This document shows, one piece after another, positions 1 through 7,994 of a stretch of DNA of 20,795 nucleotides. Positions within the stretch are counted from its first letter, which is position 1. Every line of letters begins with the position of its first letter. The translations under genes were made by a program, and so were the position numbers. The notes under the pieces were generated by a model. That model saw only the letters and a program-made list of their open reading frames with translations, searched no databases and had not been told where the DNA came from. This DNA comes from PALSA-1004 sp046596405 (GTDB lineage Bacteria > Pseudomonadota > Gammaproteobacteria > Burkholderiales > SG8-41), in NCBI GenBank assembly GCA_046596405.1, contig JBKJMN010000352.1, positions 1 through 20,795 of the forward strand, in the 5' to 3' direction.

Positions 1-410
1 TGCGGTATCGTGCGCGCGGCGAACGTCGGCGTAGACACGACGACCAGGCCGCCGGTGGTGACGAAGCAGGTGATCGGCGTGAAGTCGGCGAGCGTGTCGT
101 ACGGCAGCTTGCGGTAAATGTGCGGGTTGCTCGTATGTCCGCCGGACGTCATCAACAGCGTGTAACCATCCGGCGCCGCGCGTGCCACCGTTTCGGTTGC
201 AAGCACGCCGTTCGCGCCGGCGCGATTGTCGGCCACGATTTGCTGGCCAAAGATAATGCTCAGCCGCGTCGCGAGGATGCGCGCGACGGTGTCCGGGCCG
301 CTGCCCGCCGATGACGGCACGAGCAGCCGGATCGGGCGCTCCGGATAGGCGCCGTTGACGATTGCAGGGAAGGCCGCAAGGAACAATGCAAGTGCGAGGC
401 GTTTGATCAA
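1..410 (-). CDS. Bug/TctC-family periplasmic substrate-binding protein (C-terminus cut off by window edge)
   Basis: Reading down from a TTG at 408-410, the frame stays open to base 1 and gives about 136 residues. They begin with a short basic and hydrophobic signal peptide, followed by the mature Bug start (YPERPIRLLVP). Further Bug hallmarks are DNRAGANG, AAPDGYTLL and LPYDTLADFTPI. Bug proteins are the periplasmic receptors of tripartite tricarboxylate transporters and bind small carboxylates or aromatic acids. No ATG lies in frame before the stop of the upstream thioesterase gene at 451, so TTG is the best start; 40 bases separate the two genes. It is the last gene visible in the catabolic operon that begins at 7853. 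Roughly the last 190 residues of a normal 320-330 residue Bug protein lie outside the window. The ligand cannot be predicted. Confidence 0.88.
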   Translation of the reverse strand, partial: MIKRLALALFLAAFPAIVNGAYPERPIRLLVPSSAGSGPDTVARILATRLSIIFGQQIVADNRAGANGVLATETVARAAPDGYTLLMTSGGHTSNPHIYRKLPYDTLADFTPITCFVTTGGLVVVSTPTFAARTIP

Positions 411-450
411 GTTGTCGTCCCGTCGTCCGGTTTTCGATAGGCTTCGCGAG

Positions 451-882
451 TCAGCCGCGCTGCGGATAGTAAGTGCCGCGGCCCAGCGCCACCACGCTGC
501 CCTTTTCGTCCATCACGTCGATGTCCACCACCGCCACGGTCTTGCCCGAGCGGCGCACGCGCGCGACCGCGGTCAGCGCATCGCCGACCGCCGGCTTCAG
601 GTAATCGATGCGCAGGTTGATCGTGGGCACGCCGCCGCCCAGCATCATGCCGAGCGCAAAGTCGCCGGTCACGTCGATCAGCGCAGCGATCGCGCCGCCA
701 TGAAATTGTTTGGTGCCCACACGCCGCTCGAATTCCGGCCGCAGCGGCATGCGCACGGAGAGTTCGGACTTGGCGTAATCCATGGTCAGCACTTCGAGAT
801 GCAGCGTGCGCATGAAGGGCGAAGCGGCAAACAGCGCGGCGAGCCCGCCGGCGTCCAGTCGCTCAGGAATAATTTCGCTCAT
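451..882 (-). CDS. PaaI-type hotdog-fold acyl-CoA thioesterase
   Basis: A 143-residue single hotdog-domain protein. The PaaI/4HBT-2 active-site segment is visible at residues 61-70 (HGGAIAALID), preceded by a conserved RPEFERR-type strand and followed by the INLRIDYLKPA strand typical of this family. Such enzymes hydrolyse acyl-CoA or aryl-CoA thioesters in the cytoplasm and often act as a release valve for CoA in aromatic-acid pathways. The length is normal. The ATG at 882 overlaps the TGA of the oxidoreductase gene by four bases (ATGA), indicating translational coupling. With the CoA ligase of the same operon, it could recycle CoA from a dead-end or final thioester; the substrate is unknown. 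Confidence 0.9.
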   Translation of the reverse strand: MSEIIPERLDAGGLAALFAASPFMRTLHLEVLTMDYAKSELSVRMPLRPEFERRVGTKQFHGGAIAALIDVTGDFALGMMLGGGVPTINLRIDYLKPAVGDALTAVARVRRSGKTVAVVDIDVMDEKGSVVALGRGTYYPQRG

Positions 883-1889
883 GGCAGCACCACCACCTTC
901 CCGAATACCGCGCGTTGCTCGAGCAGATCGAACGCGTCGTTGACATCCGCGAGCGCGAACGTGCGGTCGATCACCGGCTTCAGCTTGCTGCTTGCTACCA
1001 GCTCGAACAGCTGCGTAATGTCTTCGCGCATCCAGCCATTGGACCCCAGCACCTGCAGTTCGTAAGTCCAGATGTAGCGGATATCTTCCTTAGGGTCGAA
1101 GCCGGCGGTCGCGCCGCAAGTGAGAAGCTTGCCCTGCCGGTGCAGGATGCGCAATGACGGCACCCAGGTGTCGCCGCCGGTGAAGTTGACCACGACGTCG
1201 ACCCCTTGCGTGAATTTGCGCCGGTGCGGCTTGCCGAATTTCTCGAATACCCAGTCGGTCAGCTTGTGCTGCGAGTAATCAAGCAGGTGATCGGCGCCCA
1301 ACGTTTTTAGCCGTTCGAGCTTGGACGCACTCGACGAGCACGCGATGACTTCGCAGCCTGCGAGCTTCGCGAGCTGCACGCAGCAGCTGCCGACGCCGCC
1401 CGACGCGCCGAGGATCAGCACTTTTTCGCCTGCTTTCACGCGGCCGATCGAATACATCATGCGCAGCGCCGTGCCGTAGGCGACCGGCAGGCAGGCCGCA
1501 TCTTCATACGTGATGCCGTCCGGGAGCGCGACGAGATGATGCGCCGGAACTTTGCACAGTTCGGCCAATCCGCCGTGCGACATCTCGCCGATCAGCCCGC
1601 CGTGGTTGACTCTGTCCATCGGGTCGATCAGCACCCGGTCGCCTTTCTTCCAATCCTTGATTGCAGCGCCGATCTCGACGATTTCGCCGGCGAAGTCAAT
1701 GCCCATGATGCACGGCATCGGGACCTTGATTCCCGGCATGCCGCGCCGCGTAAAGAGGTCGTGATAATTGAGCGAGGTCGCGCGCACGCGCACGATCACG
1801 TCGTCAGGCCCCGGCGCGGGATCGGGAAAGTTCGTTTCGACTTTGATCGAGCCGGCGCCGCCGTGCTCATATATCACTGCTGCTTTCAT
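879..1889 (-). CDS. MDR-superfamily oxidoreductase, quinone reductase / enoyl reductase type
   Basis: A 336-residue medium-chain dehydrogenase/reductase. The N-terminal GroES-like domain carries LNYHDL at residues 40-45, where zinc alcohol dehydrogenases have their catalytic cysteine. The usual GHE zinc motif reads GID at 63-65. There is no four-cysteine structural zinc lobe around residues 85-110. The Rossmann nucleotide-binding turn is GASGGVG at 161-167. These features place it with zinc-independent NADPH:quinone oxidoreductases and enoyl-CoA reductases rather than alcohol dehydrogenases. The ATG at 1889 has an AGGG ribosome-binding site and follows the stop of the upstream VOC gene by 13 bases. 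Within the operon it probably reduces a double bond or carbonyl in the CoA-activated intermediate; that role is inferred. Confidence 0.85.
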   Translation of the reverse strand: MKAAVIYEHGGAGSIKVETNFPDPAPGPDDVIVRVRATSLNYHDLFTRRGMPGIKVPMPCIMGIDFAGEIVEIGAAIKDWKKGDRVLIDPMDRVNHGGLIGEMSHGGLAELCKVPAHHLVALPDGITYEDAACLPVAYGTALRMMYSIGRVKAGEKVLILGASGGVGSCCVQLAKLAGCEVIACSSSASKLERLKTLGADHLLDYSQHKLTDWVFEKFGKPHRRKFTQGVDVVVNFTGGDTWVPSLRILHRQGKLLTCGATAGFDPKEDIRYIWTYELQVLGSNGWMREDITQLFELVASSKLKPVIDRTFALADVNDAFDLLEQRAVFGKVVVLP

Positions 1890-1902
1890 CTGCGCGCCCT
1901 AA

Positions 1903-2778
1903 CTAACGTTCGGAAAAGTAAATCGCGGCGCCGCACGCGTGTTCGGGAGCGATCCAGAGACCGCCGTCCGCGCCTTCGCCAATCTCGACGCCGTTACCCG
2001 CGAGCAGCGCCCGCGTGGAGGCCAGATTTTTTACTTTGAAGCCGATCCCGGCCGGGCTCGGCAACGCGGGTGCGGCGGCGCCCTGCGAACGGCGTGCCCA
2101 CGCGTCCGGCGCGGCGACCCACACCCGGCCATGCGCCAGCGCGATGCGCCATTCTCCCGGCGCGACGGGTTCTGCGGGCCGGCCGAACAGGGCGGAGTAT
2201 TTATCCGCGGCCGCGCGTGCGTCCGGCACGCACAGGAATACATCGGTGAGCGCGACCACGCCGTTCGGATGATCGAGCAAATGCGGTTGCCACAAGACGT
2301 CGCGCGTCAGGTGCTCGATGTAGAGCAGGCGCGCTTCCGGATAGACGTCCTGAGCGAAATACATGTTGAGAAACGCCGCGCGCCTCTGCTCATTGTTCTG
2401 TGGCCCGTAAGCGGCGTCACGCTCCAACTGGCGCGCGGGCTCTATCGGTATGCCGCGGCCAGCGAGCTCGCGGTGGGTTGCATCCGCCGATTCGACGCCA
2501 AACGCGACGATGTGCGCACCTTCATAACGCGCGACCAGCGGCTTGACGTTGCTGAAAATCGTCGGATCGATCAGGCCGACGATTTCGAGATAACCCTCGT
2601 GAAACATCGCGCAATGATTGCCCGATCCGAATGGGATGACCGGCGCGCCCGGCGTTGGCGAGCCGCGATGAATGCTGCGCGGCGTGAGCTTGAAGCCGAG
2701 GCGTTCGTAGGTCGCGCGGCCGCGCTCGAGATCCTTGATGGCGACACCGATGTGATCGAGCTTGACTGAAGTACTCAT
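1903..2778 (-). CDS. VOC/glyoxalase-like domain protein (Glyoxalase_3 type), copy 2 of a tandem pair
   Basis: A 291-residue protein beginning LDHIGVAIKDLERG at residues 7-20. It then has a GNHCAMF segment and an EGYLEIVGLID segment, the pattern of the glyoxalase-like Glyoxalase_3 family (PF13468) in the vicinal-oxygen-chelate superfamily. A second VOC-like half follows (VVALTDVFLCV and later IGFKVKNL). VOC proteins are metal-dependent lyases, isomerases, dioxygenases or binding proteins. An upstream ATG at 2841 would lengthen it by 21 poorly matching residues inside the preceding gene. I chose the ATG at 2778, which overlaps the TGA of that gene by four bases. It is related to the adjacent upstream gene, so the pair looks like a tandem duplication. 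The reaction is unknown. Confidence 0.85.
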   Translation of the reverse strand: MSTSVKLDHIGVAIKDLERGRATYERLGFKLTPRSIHRGSPTPGAPVIPFGSGNHCAMFHEGYLEIVGLIDPTIFSNVKPLVARYEGAHIVAFGVESADATHRELAGRGIPIEPARQLERDAAYGPQNNEQRRAAFLNMYFAQDVYPEARLLYIEHLTRDVLWQPHLLDHPNGVVALTDVFLCVPDARAAADKYSALFGRPAEPVAPGEWRIALAHGRVWVAAPDAWARRSQGAAAPALPSPAGIGFKVKNLASTRALLAGNGVEIGEGADGGLWIAPEHACGAAIYFSER

Positions 2779-3689
2779 GAAAGTCCGTTGTCCTGAATAA
2801 GGTGCATGACAAATCCGTTGGCGTCGCACGGCGCAATCCACTGGCCCTCGCGCGAAGCCGTCACCGCGACGCCGCGGCTTTTTAATAAGGCAAGCGTTCG
2901 CTCAAGATCGCTAAAGCTGACCGTGATCGCCTGCAGGCCGGAGCGTGGCGCATAACCGTACGTTTCTGTGAACCGCGTGCCGCTCATGATGTTAATCGAA
3001 CCGCTTCCGGGCAACTGCGCGCGGATAGCTGCGTCGTCGATGCTGACGATGGCGGCGCCCAGTGCACCCAGCCGCGGCATAAGCGTTGAAGGATCGTCCG
3101 CAACAAAGGTGACCGCAACCAGCTCGCACGCGCCGTTCTCGTGCCCCTGATACCGCGGCTGCCATAGAAAGTCCGGCGTTTGATGCTCGATCACGAGATA
3201 GCGTGCTTCGGGCCAGAGTTCGTCGCGGCTGAAAATATTGCGAAAACGCATCGTGCGCTGCTCGCCATCGACATCGAGAACGCGCTCGCGCTCAACCGGC
3301 GGCAGCAGCGCATCAGTGCGCGCGGACAGGGTCGCGTGCGCCGACGCCGCGTCGCGGCAGCGCAGCGCAAGGATGTGCAGACCCTCGTTTTTGGCGATGA
3401 ACCGCGCCCACGGGTTGAATGCCGCAGGATCGACGACGCCGATCAGCTCGAGATAAGTGTCGCGCAGGATCACGCAGCGGTTCGCCGTCGCCCATGGATG
3501 AAATCCCTCGCGGCCGGGGACCGTGCCGCGCTGCGGGCTGACCGGCGTGAGTTGAAAGCCGAGACGCGCCCACTGCGCGGCACCCGCGGCGAAAGCGTTG
3601 ACTATGCATCCGACATGATCGAGATTTAACTGCAGCTTTTGCTCGGCGTCCGCGGATGCCGCGGCCGTTGCCAATTCATTTTGTTTCAT
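2775..3689 (-). CDS. VOC/glyoxalase-like domain protein (Glyoxalase_3 type), copy 1 of a tandem pair
   Basis: A 304-residue protein with LDHVGCIV at residues 23-30, GFQLTPVSPQRG, ANRCVILRDTYLELIGVVDP and a C-terminal VOC-like repeat (ITVSFSDLERTLALL). It shares its overall order of segments with the next gene downstream, for instance LGF-LTP-S--RG and LE-IG--DP. The start is uncertain: a GTG at 3716 would add nine residues and overlap the CoA-ligase gene by 19 bases. The ATG at 3689, eight bases after the ligase stop, is the more ordinary choice, though neither has a strong ribosome-binding site. The stop overlaps the start of the next VOC gene. The substrate is not predictable; the operon suggests a step on a CoA-activated or decarboxylated carboxylic acid. 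Confidence 0.85.
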   Translation of the reverse strand: MKQNELATAAASADAEQKLQLNLDHVGCIVNAFAAGAAQWARLGFQLTPVSPQRGTVPGREGFHPWATANRCVILRDTYLELIGVVDPAAFNPWARFIAKNEGLHILALRCRDAASAHATLSARTDALLPPVERERVLDVDGEQRTMRFRNIFSRDELWPEARYLVIEHQTPDFLWQPRYQGHENGACELVAVTFVADDPSTLMPRLGALGAAIVSIDDAAIRAQLPGSGSINIMSGTRFTETYGYAPRSGLQAITVSFSDLERTLALLKSRGVAVTASREGQWIAPCDANGFVMHLIQDNGLS

Positions 3690-3697
3690 GCCGGTAA

Positions 3698-5206
3698 TTA
3701 CGCCGTGACCTGCCACATTGCGGCGGCTTTTTGCTTGAGCCCCTTGCGATCGACTTTGTTCGGGCCGGCGAGCGGCAGCGCATCGACGAAACAGACCCGG
3801 CGCGGGTGCTGGTACGCGGGGCCCTGCTCGAGCGCGTAGCGTTTGACGTCGTCCTCTGCAAGGTTGCTGCCGGGTTTAATCACGACGAAGGCGAACGGCT
3901 TCTCGCCCTTGATCTCATCGGGCACCGGTACGACGCACGCCTGCAGGATGTCCGGGTGGCGTTCGAGTAACTGCTCGACTTCACCGGGAAACACGTTTTC
4001 GCCGCCGCACACGAACATGTCGTCGGTGCGGCCGACGAAGAAATAGGCGCCGTCGGCGTCGCGGCGAAATACGTCGCCTGAAATATACCAGCCGTCGGAT
4101 GTGAGCACTTCGCGCGTCTTCTCGGGCAGGTTGAGATAGCCGCGCATGTTGGCCGGCGTGCGCTGCCACAAGACACCTTCATCCGCATCGCGGCCCTGCG
4201 CATCGACGAGCCGCAACTCGACATTTTCAAACGGCCACCCGATTGACGTCGGCGGCAGCTCGCGGTCAGGCCGCGGACCGCAGATGACCGGTCCGGATTC
4301 GGTCGTGCCATAGCTGTTCATTACGAGGGCGTTCGGAAAAGCCGCTTCGACTGCATGCCAGAGCTTGAGCGAAATCGGCGCCGATCCCATGCGCACCGTG
4401 GCGACCGCGGAGCGGTCGGTAGCGTCCACCAGCTCTTTTTCGCGCAGGCACATCGCGTACATCGGCGGCACGCCGGTCAGCCAGGTGCAACGAAAACGCC
4501 CGATCGCCTGCACAAAGTGCCGCGCGTGGAATTCCGGCATCAGGACTTCGCTCGCGCCCGAAGCCATCACGAAGAGCGTCGTGCACAGGCCGTTCATGTG
4601 GCATAGCGGTGCAGCGACGAGCAGGCGCTGCGCATTAAACGGCGCGCCGCGCTTCATGCGCGTGCGCGTGGCCCACAACTGGCCATCGTGGCTGAGCGGC
4701 ACGCCCTTGGGCGCGCCGGTCGAGCCCGACGTATAAAGAATCAGCGCCGTTTCGTCCGCGCCCGGCCGCACCGCCGTGAAGTCGCCGCGGTCGAGCAACG
4801 CCGTGAACGCGCCGGCTGCGTCGAAATCCGTCACCGACAATCCTGCCGGCAAGAGGGCGCGGCGCGCGGCGTCGCACATGACGTGCTTCACTGCCGCGTG
4901 CTGTAGCACGTATTCGATCGTGGCGCGTGGAAACTTGTGGCTGATCGGCACGGCAACGAGGCCCGCGCGCACGATGCCCAGAAACGAGATCACGAACTCC
5001 GCGCGATTGACCGACAGGATCGCCACCGCGTCGCCACGCGCAAGCCCGTGTCTCAACAGTCCGCGCGCGAGCGCATTCGCGGAATCATCGATTTCGCGAT
5101 GGGTATAAGTTCGCGGATTTTCCCAGTCGCGCACGTCGATCAGCGCGGTGCCGTCGCCGCAAATTGCAGCGTCGTACAGCGCGCCCAAGTTGTACGCGTA
5201 AGTCAT
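3698..5206 (-). CDS. Acyl-/aryl-CoA synthetase (AMP-binding, ANL superfamily)
   Basis: A 502-residue adenylate-forming enzyme with all core motifs. The phosphate loop YTSGSTGAPKG is at 158-168, the A5 motif SYGTTE at 298-303 and the A7 aspartate in SGD at 376-378. The hinge GRTDDMFVCGGENV is at 392-405, and the A10 lysine is near residue 488 in NKVDRKGL. It should couple ATP cleavage to AMP with formation of a CoA thioester of a carboxylic acid in the cytoplasm. Its ATG directly abuts the TAA of the UbiD gene (TAAATG, zero spacing), so the two are very likely translated together. Pairing a ligase with a UbiD decarboxylase recalls anaerobic terephthalate/isophthalate pathways, where activation precedes decarboxylation. 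The actual acid here is unknown. Confidence 0.92.
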   Translation of the reverse strand: MTYAYNLGALYDAAICGDGTALIDVRDWENPRTYTHREIDDSANALARGLLRHGLARGDAVAILSVNRAEFVISFLGIVRAGLVAVPISHKFPRATIEYVLQHAAVKHVMCDAARRALLPAGLSVTDFDAAGAFTALLDRGDFTAVRPGADETALILYTSGSTGAPKGVPLSHDGQLWATRTRMKRGAPFNAQRLLVAAPLCHMNGLCTTLFVMASGASEVLMPEFHARHFVQAIGRFRCTWLTGVPPMYAMCLREKELVDATDRSAVATVRMGSAPISLKLWHAVEAAFPNALVMNSYGTTESGPVICGPRPDRELPPTSIGWPFENVELRLVDAQGRDADEGVLWQRTPANMRGYLNLPEKTREVLTSDGWYISGDVFRRDADGAYFFVGRTDDMFVCGGENVFPGEVEQLLERHPDILQACVVPVPDEIKGEKPFAFVVIKPGSNLAEDDVKRYALEQGPAYQHPRRVCFVDALPLAGPNKVDRKGLKQKAAAMWQVTA

Positions 5207-6814
5207 TTAGCGGCGGACGGGCAGCACCGCGGCGAATTTCGAGCCGCGCACGCACATGCGGCCCTCCGGGTCCTGCCACAGTTTTTCATCGACGTGGAGC
5301 TTGCCGAATGCGCGCGTGATCGCTTGCTGCGGCGCGGCCGGGAACGCCTCGAGCACTTCGGCGTAATACAGCGGCTTCACCTCGATCAACGCCAGGATTT
5401 TTTGCGCCAGATCGGCAATTTCGGCCGCGGTGGGCGTGCGCTGTCCGGCAGCGACGATTTTCGAGTCGACCTTGTAGCTGCCGTACTTCGCGACGTCGGC
5501 GTATGCATAAGCGATGCGCTCGTAGCGTTCGCGCGGAATTCCCTCGGGGATGGTCGCGTCGATGCCGACCTTGGCGCCGGTGGGCACCATGCCGGCCGGC
5601 ATGACCGGCAGGCTGGGATCGAGCGGCTTCGCGCGCGCGCCGGGAATGACGAACACATCGCGGTCGGCCTGCACGCGTGTCGCTATCGCCCATTCCACAT
5701 CGAGCCCGTTGTAGACGTCGATGTCGTCGTCGACCACGACCGCGTGCTTGATATCGCCGACCGACAGCGCCGCCATCAGCGCGTTCTTGCCTTCGCCGGC
5801 CTGTTTCTTGATCGAGATCACGACGTGCCACGACCCGGCGCCGCCGAGCGTCACGTTCATGTCCTTGACCTGCACGCCCGCGGCTCGCATTGCGCCGCGC
5901 AGTTGCGACCAGCGCGTCGGTATCATGAGCCAGGTCACTTCCCACGGCATGTGCAGCGCGTAATAAATCGGATTGCGGCGATGCGATATCGCTTTCACGC
6001 GTACGAGCGGATTCCAGTGCAGGCCGCCCATCAACCGCGTGAATTCGCCGAACCGGCCTTCGGGCCAGGTCCAGCCGGTAGGCAGGATCTCCGCTTCGAG
6101 CACGATCTCCGCGTCGGCAATGTAGGGAACGTCGATCGTTTCGCACATCGACAGCGGCACCGGCGCACCGCGCAATCCGCCTGCGATGTTGATCTCGTCC
6201 ACCCCCATCGGCGCGCGATAACCTGCCGCCATGAATTCGTACATGTGAGTGCCGATCGAAATCGAGATCGGCAGCGGCTGGCCGGCTTCGAATGCGCGCT
6301 GAGCGAGCGCGCGCAGGTTATTGGGCGTGACGATGTCGATGCCGGTCAGGTTCTTTTCTTTGAGCAGGAAGCGATAAATGCCGGCGTTGAGTCCGTCGCC
6401 GTCGCGCACGATGGTGACGCCCGCGGTAATCATCGGGCCGCCGTCGAGTATCGATGACATCGGCACCGGCAGGTTGAACAAATCGACTGCGTCGCCGATT
6501 TGCGTCACTTCGCGCGTCGCACTGGTTTCGACGTACACCGGCGCAATGGGGTCAGCGATCGCGCGCGTGAGTTTTTGCTCGATGTCGGCATACCGCTCGA
6601 CACCGAGACCGATCGCGACGCGTTTGCTCGAGCGGATCAGGCCCGAGACCACGGGAATGTCATAGCCGACGACGTTATGAAACAGCAGCGCCTTGTCCGC
6701 CTGGTCTACAAGCGTCGCGATATGGCGGCTGTCGACCGGGTCTTTGATATCTTCGAGCTCGCCCGCGGCGCGCAGGCGCTCGAGCAGTCCGCGAAATGTT
6801 TCGCTTTCGTACAT
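5207..6814 (-). CDS. UbiD-family prenylated-FMN-dependent (de)carboxylase
   Basis: A 535-residue UbiD-family protein. Compared from memory with fungal ferulate decarboxylase Fdc1, it keeps the catalytic arginine (R148 in NAGIYR) and both catalytic glutamates (E252 and E257 in EGRFGEF). It also keeps the metal/cofactor ligands N143 and E225 (CET). The position normally held by a metal-binding histidine appears to be an asparagine (about N166, TPNNLR). UbiD enzymes use prenylated FMN made by UbiX to remove or add CO2 on aromatic or unsaturated acids; no ubiX is in the window. The ATG at 6814 has an AAGAGA ribosome-binding site and lies 67 bases below the Bug gene. Being fused to a CoA-ligase operon argues for catabolism rather than ubiquinone synthesis. 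Confidence 0.92.
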   Translation of the reverse strand: MYESETFRGLLERLRAAGELEDIKDPVDSRHIATLVDQADKALLFHNVVGYDIPVVSGLIRSSKRVAIGLGVERYADIEQKLTRAIADPIAPVYVETSATREVTQIGDAVDLFNLPVPMSSILDGGPMITAGVTIVRDGDGLNAGIYRFLLKEKNLTGIDIVTPNNLRALAQRAFEAGQPLPISISIGTHMYEFMAAGYRAPMGVDEINIAGGLRGAPVPLSMCETIDVPYIADAEIVLEAEILPTGWTWPEGRFGEFTRLMGGLHWNPLVRVKAISHRRNPIYYALHMPWEVTWLMIPTRWSQLRGAMRAAGVQVKDMNVTLGGAGSWHVVISIKKQAGEGKNALMAALSVGDIKHAVVVDDDIDVYNGLDVEWAIATRVQADRDVFVIPGARAKPLDPSLPVMPAGMVPTGAKVGIDATIPEGIPRERYERIAYAYADVAKYGSYKVDSKIVAAGQRTPTAAEIADLAQKILALIEVKPLYYAEVLEAFPAAPQQAITRAFGKLHVDEKLWQDPEGRMCVRGSKFAAVLPVRR

Positions 6815-6842
6815 GTGATTCTCTTGTCAGTGGTTATAGGCG

Positions 6843-6881
6843 GGGATAAAACCTGCGGCCGCGGCAGTGCGCGGCAGGATG
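6843..6881 (-). other. GC-rich inverted repeat between Bug and UbiD genes
   Basis: In the 67-base gap, CCTGC and GCAGG flank a GC-rich core (about 6852-6878) and could form a stem in the transcript. No U-tract follows, so it is not a convincing terminator. It might modulate expression of the binding protein relative to the enzymes, as seen in other transporter operons. This is weak evidence only. Confidence 0.25.
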
Positions 6882-7853
6882 TTAATTTTCCTTGATGCCG
6901 GTAAGTTGGGTCGCGCGCTGCCAGTGGGCCGATTCTTTCTTGATGAGGGCGATGAGCTCTTCAGGCGTGCTGGTGACCGGCTCCGTGCCCTGACTGCTGA
7001 GCGCTTCGGTGACCATCGAGCTCGCGATCGCGCGGCGGATTTCGGTATTGAGCCGCTGCACAATCGCAGTCGGCAAGCCCCGGGGCCCGACGATGGCGTA
7101 ATAGCCGATGATGACGAGATCCTTATAACCCGCTTCGACGAGCGTTTCGGTATCGGGATAGCTCGCATTGCGCTTGGCACCGGTGGTTGCGATCGCACGC
7201 ACGCGCCCGCTTTTCACATAGGGCAGCCCGGTATTCGGCTGCGTGATCATGAGTTCGATTTCGTTGCTGATCACGGCCGTAACGCCTTGCGCGCCGCCTT
7301 TGTATGAGATCGGCTCCATCTTGAAGCCGGCTGCGCGCGCCAGCAGTTCGCCGGTCAGATGATTCGAAGTGCCGAGCCCGACCGTGCCGTAGTTTAGTTT
7401 CGCCGGGTGCGATTTCGCATACGCGACGAGTTCCTTGACGTTCCTCATCGGCAATGCATTGTTCGCCACGATCAGCAAAGGCTGCTGGGCAATCAGCGAT
7501 AACGGCGTGAAGTCCTTCAGCGAGTCGTAGGGCACCTTCTTGAAGTAAGCGGGCGCAATGAAGAGCGCGGAGGACGATGCCATGAACAGGGTGTAACCGT
7601 CCGGCGCCGCCTGCACCGTCAGCTCGGCGGCAAGTATCCCACCCGCCGACGGGCGGTTGTCGACGATCACCGGCATGCCGAGTTGCTCATGCAATTTGGC
7701 TGCAATTGGACGCGCCATGATATCAACAGTGCCGCCGGCGCCAAACGGCAACAGCATGCGGATGGGGCGGGTAGGGTAGGCCCCTTGCGCATGTGCGGCG
7801 GCAAGCGACGCGGTCATCGTCAAGCCCAGCAGGATGCTGATGAGAGTATTCAA
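6882..7853 (-). CDS. Bug/TctC-family periplasmic substrate-binding protein, first gene of the catabolic operon
   Basis: A 323-residue extracytoplasmic binding protein of a tripartite tricarboxylate transporter. The TTG at 7853 starts a classic signal peptide, cleaved probably near AAAHA at residues 19-23. Then come the Bug motifs YPTRPIRMLLPF, DNRPSAGG, AAPDGYTLF, VPYDSLKDFTPL and YGTVGLGTSNHLTGE. A longer reading to 7937 adds 28 residues that destroy the signal peptide. The TTG has a good ribosome-binding site (AAGAAAAGG, about three bases upstream) and matches the TTG used by the other Bug gene. No TctA or TctB membrane genes are present, so it must use a transporter encoded elsewhere, or act as an orphan receptor. 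It likely delivers the acid processed by the UbiD and CoA-ligase enzymes. Confidence 0.9.
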   Translation of the reverse strand: MNTLISILLGLTMTASLAAAHAQGAYPTRPIRMLLPFGAGGTVDIMARPIAAKLHEQLGMPVIVDNRPSAGGILAAELTVQAAPDGYTLFMASSSALFIAPAYFKKVPYDSLKDFTPLSLIAQQPLLIVANNALPMRNVKELVAYAKSHPAKLNYGTVGLGTSNHLTGELLARAAGFKMEPISYKGGAQGVTAVISNEIELMITQPNTGLPYVKSGRVRAIATTGAKRNASYPDTETLVEAGYKDLVIIGYYAIVGPRGLPTAIVQRLNTEIRRAIASSMVTEALSSQGTEPVTSTPEELIALIKKESAHWQRATQLTGIKEN

Positions 7854-7903
7854 AACCTTTTCTTCATTCAGGCGCAATCGGAATTTTTGATGGAGACGGC
7901 AAA

Positions 7904-7932
7904 AGCATAGCGGCAGCTTAGCGCAACCACAA
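7904..7932 (-). promoter_or_regulatory. Candidate sigma70-type promoter for the catabolic operon
   Basis: Reading downwards, a -35-like TTGTGG (7932-7927), a 17-base spacer and a -10-like TATGCT (7909-7904) precede the TTG-start Bug gene. They would give a leader of about 45 bases. Matches to consensus are moderate: three or four of six in each box. No regulator gene is adjacent. Confidence 0.4.
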
Positions 7933-7945
7933 GCCAATGCAGCCT

Positions 7946-7971
7946 GCGCACCGCGCGCTTATTTGGTGCGC
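7946..7971. repeat. Perfect 7-bp inverted repeat (stem-loop) between DUF2889 gene and Bug promoter
   Basis: GCGCACC (7946-7952) and GGTGCGC (7965-7971) are perfect complements around a 12-base loop. The hairpin follows the stop of the DUF2889 gene (7995) and precedes the Bug promoter. It may end or process the transcript of the leucine-degradation operon. There is no T-run on either strand, so intrinsic termination is not supported. Confidence 0.35.
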
Positions 7972-7994
7972 GTCGCACGAGGCTGATGCGGCGG

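Noticed and set aside
4937..6457. A 506-codon open frame on the plus strand opposite the UbiD gene
   Set aside because: Arginine/histidine/aspartate-rich composition with no recognisable domain; it mirrors the codon bias of a clear UbiD gene on the other strand.
7946..7971. Intrinsic terminator after the DUF2889 gene
   Set aside because: A good stem exists but no T-run follows on either strand.
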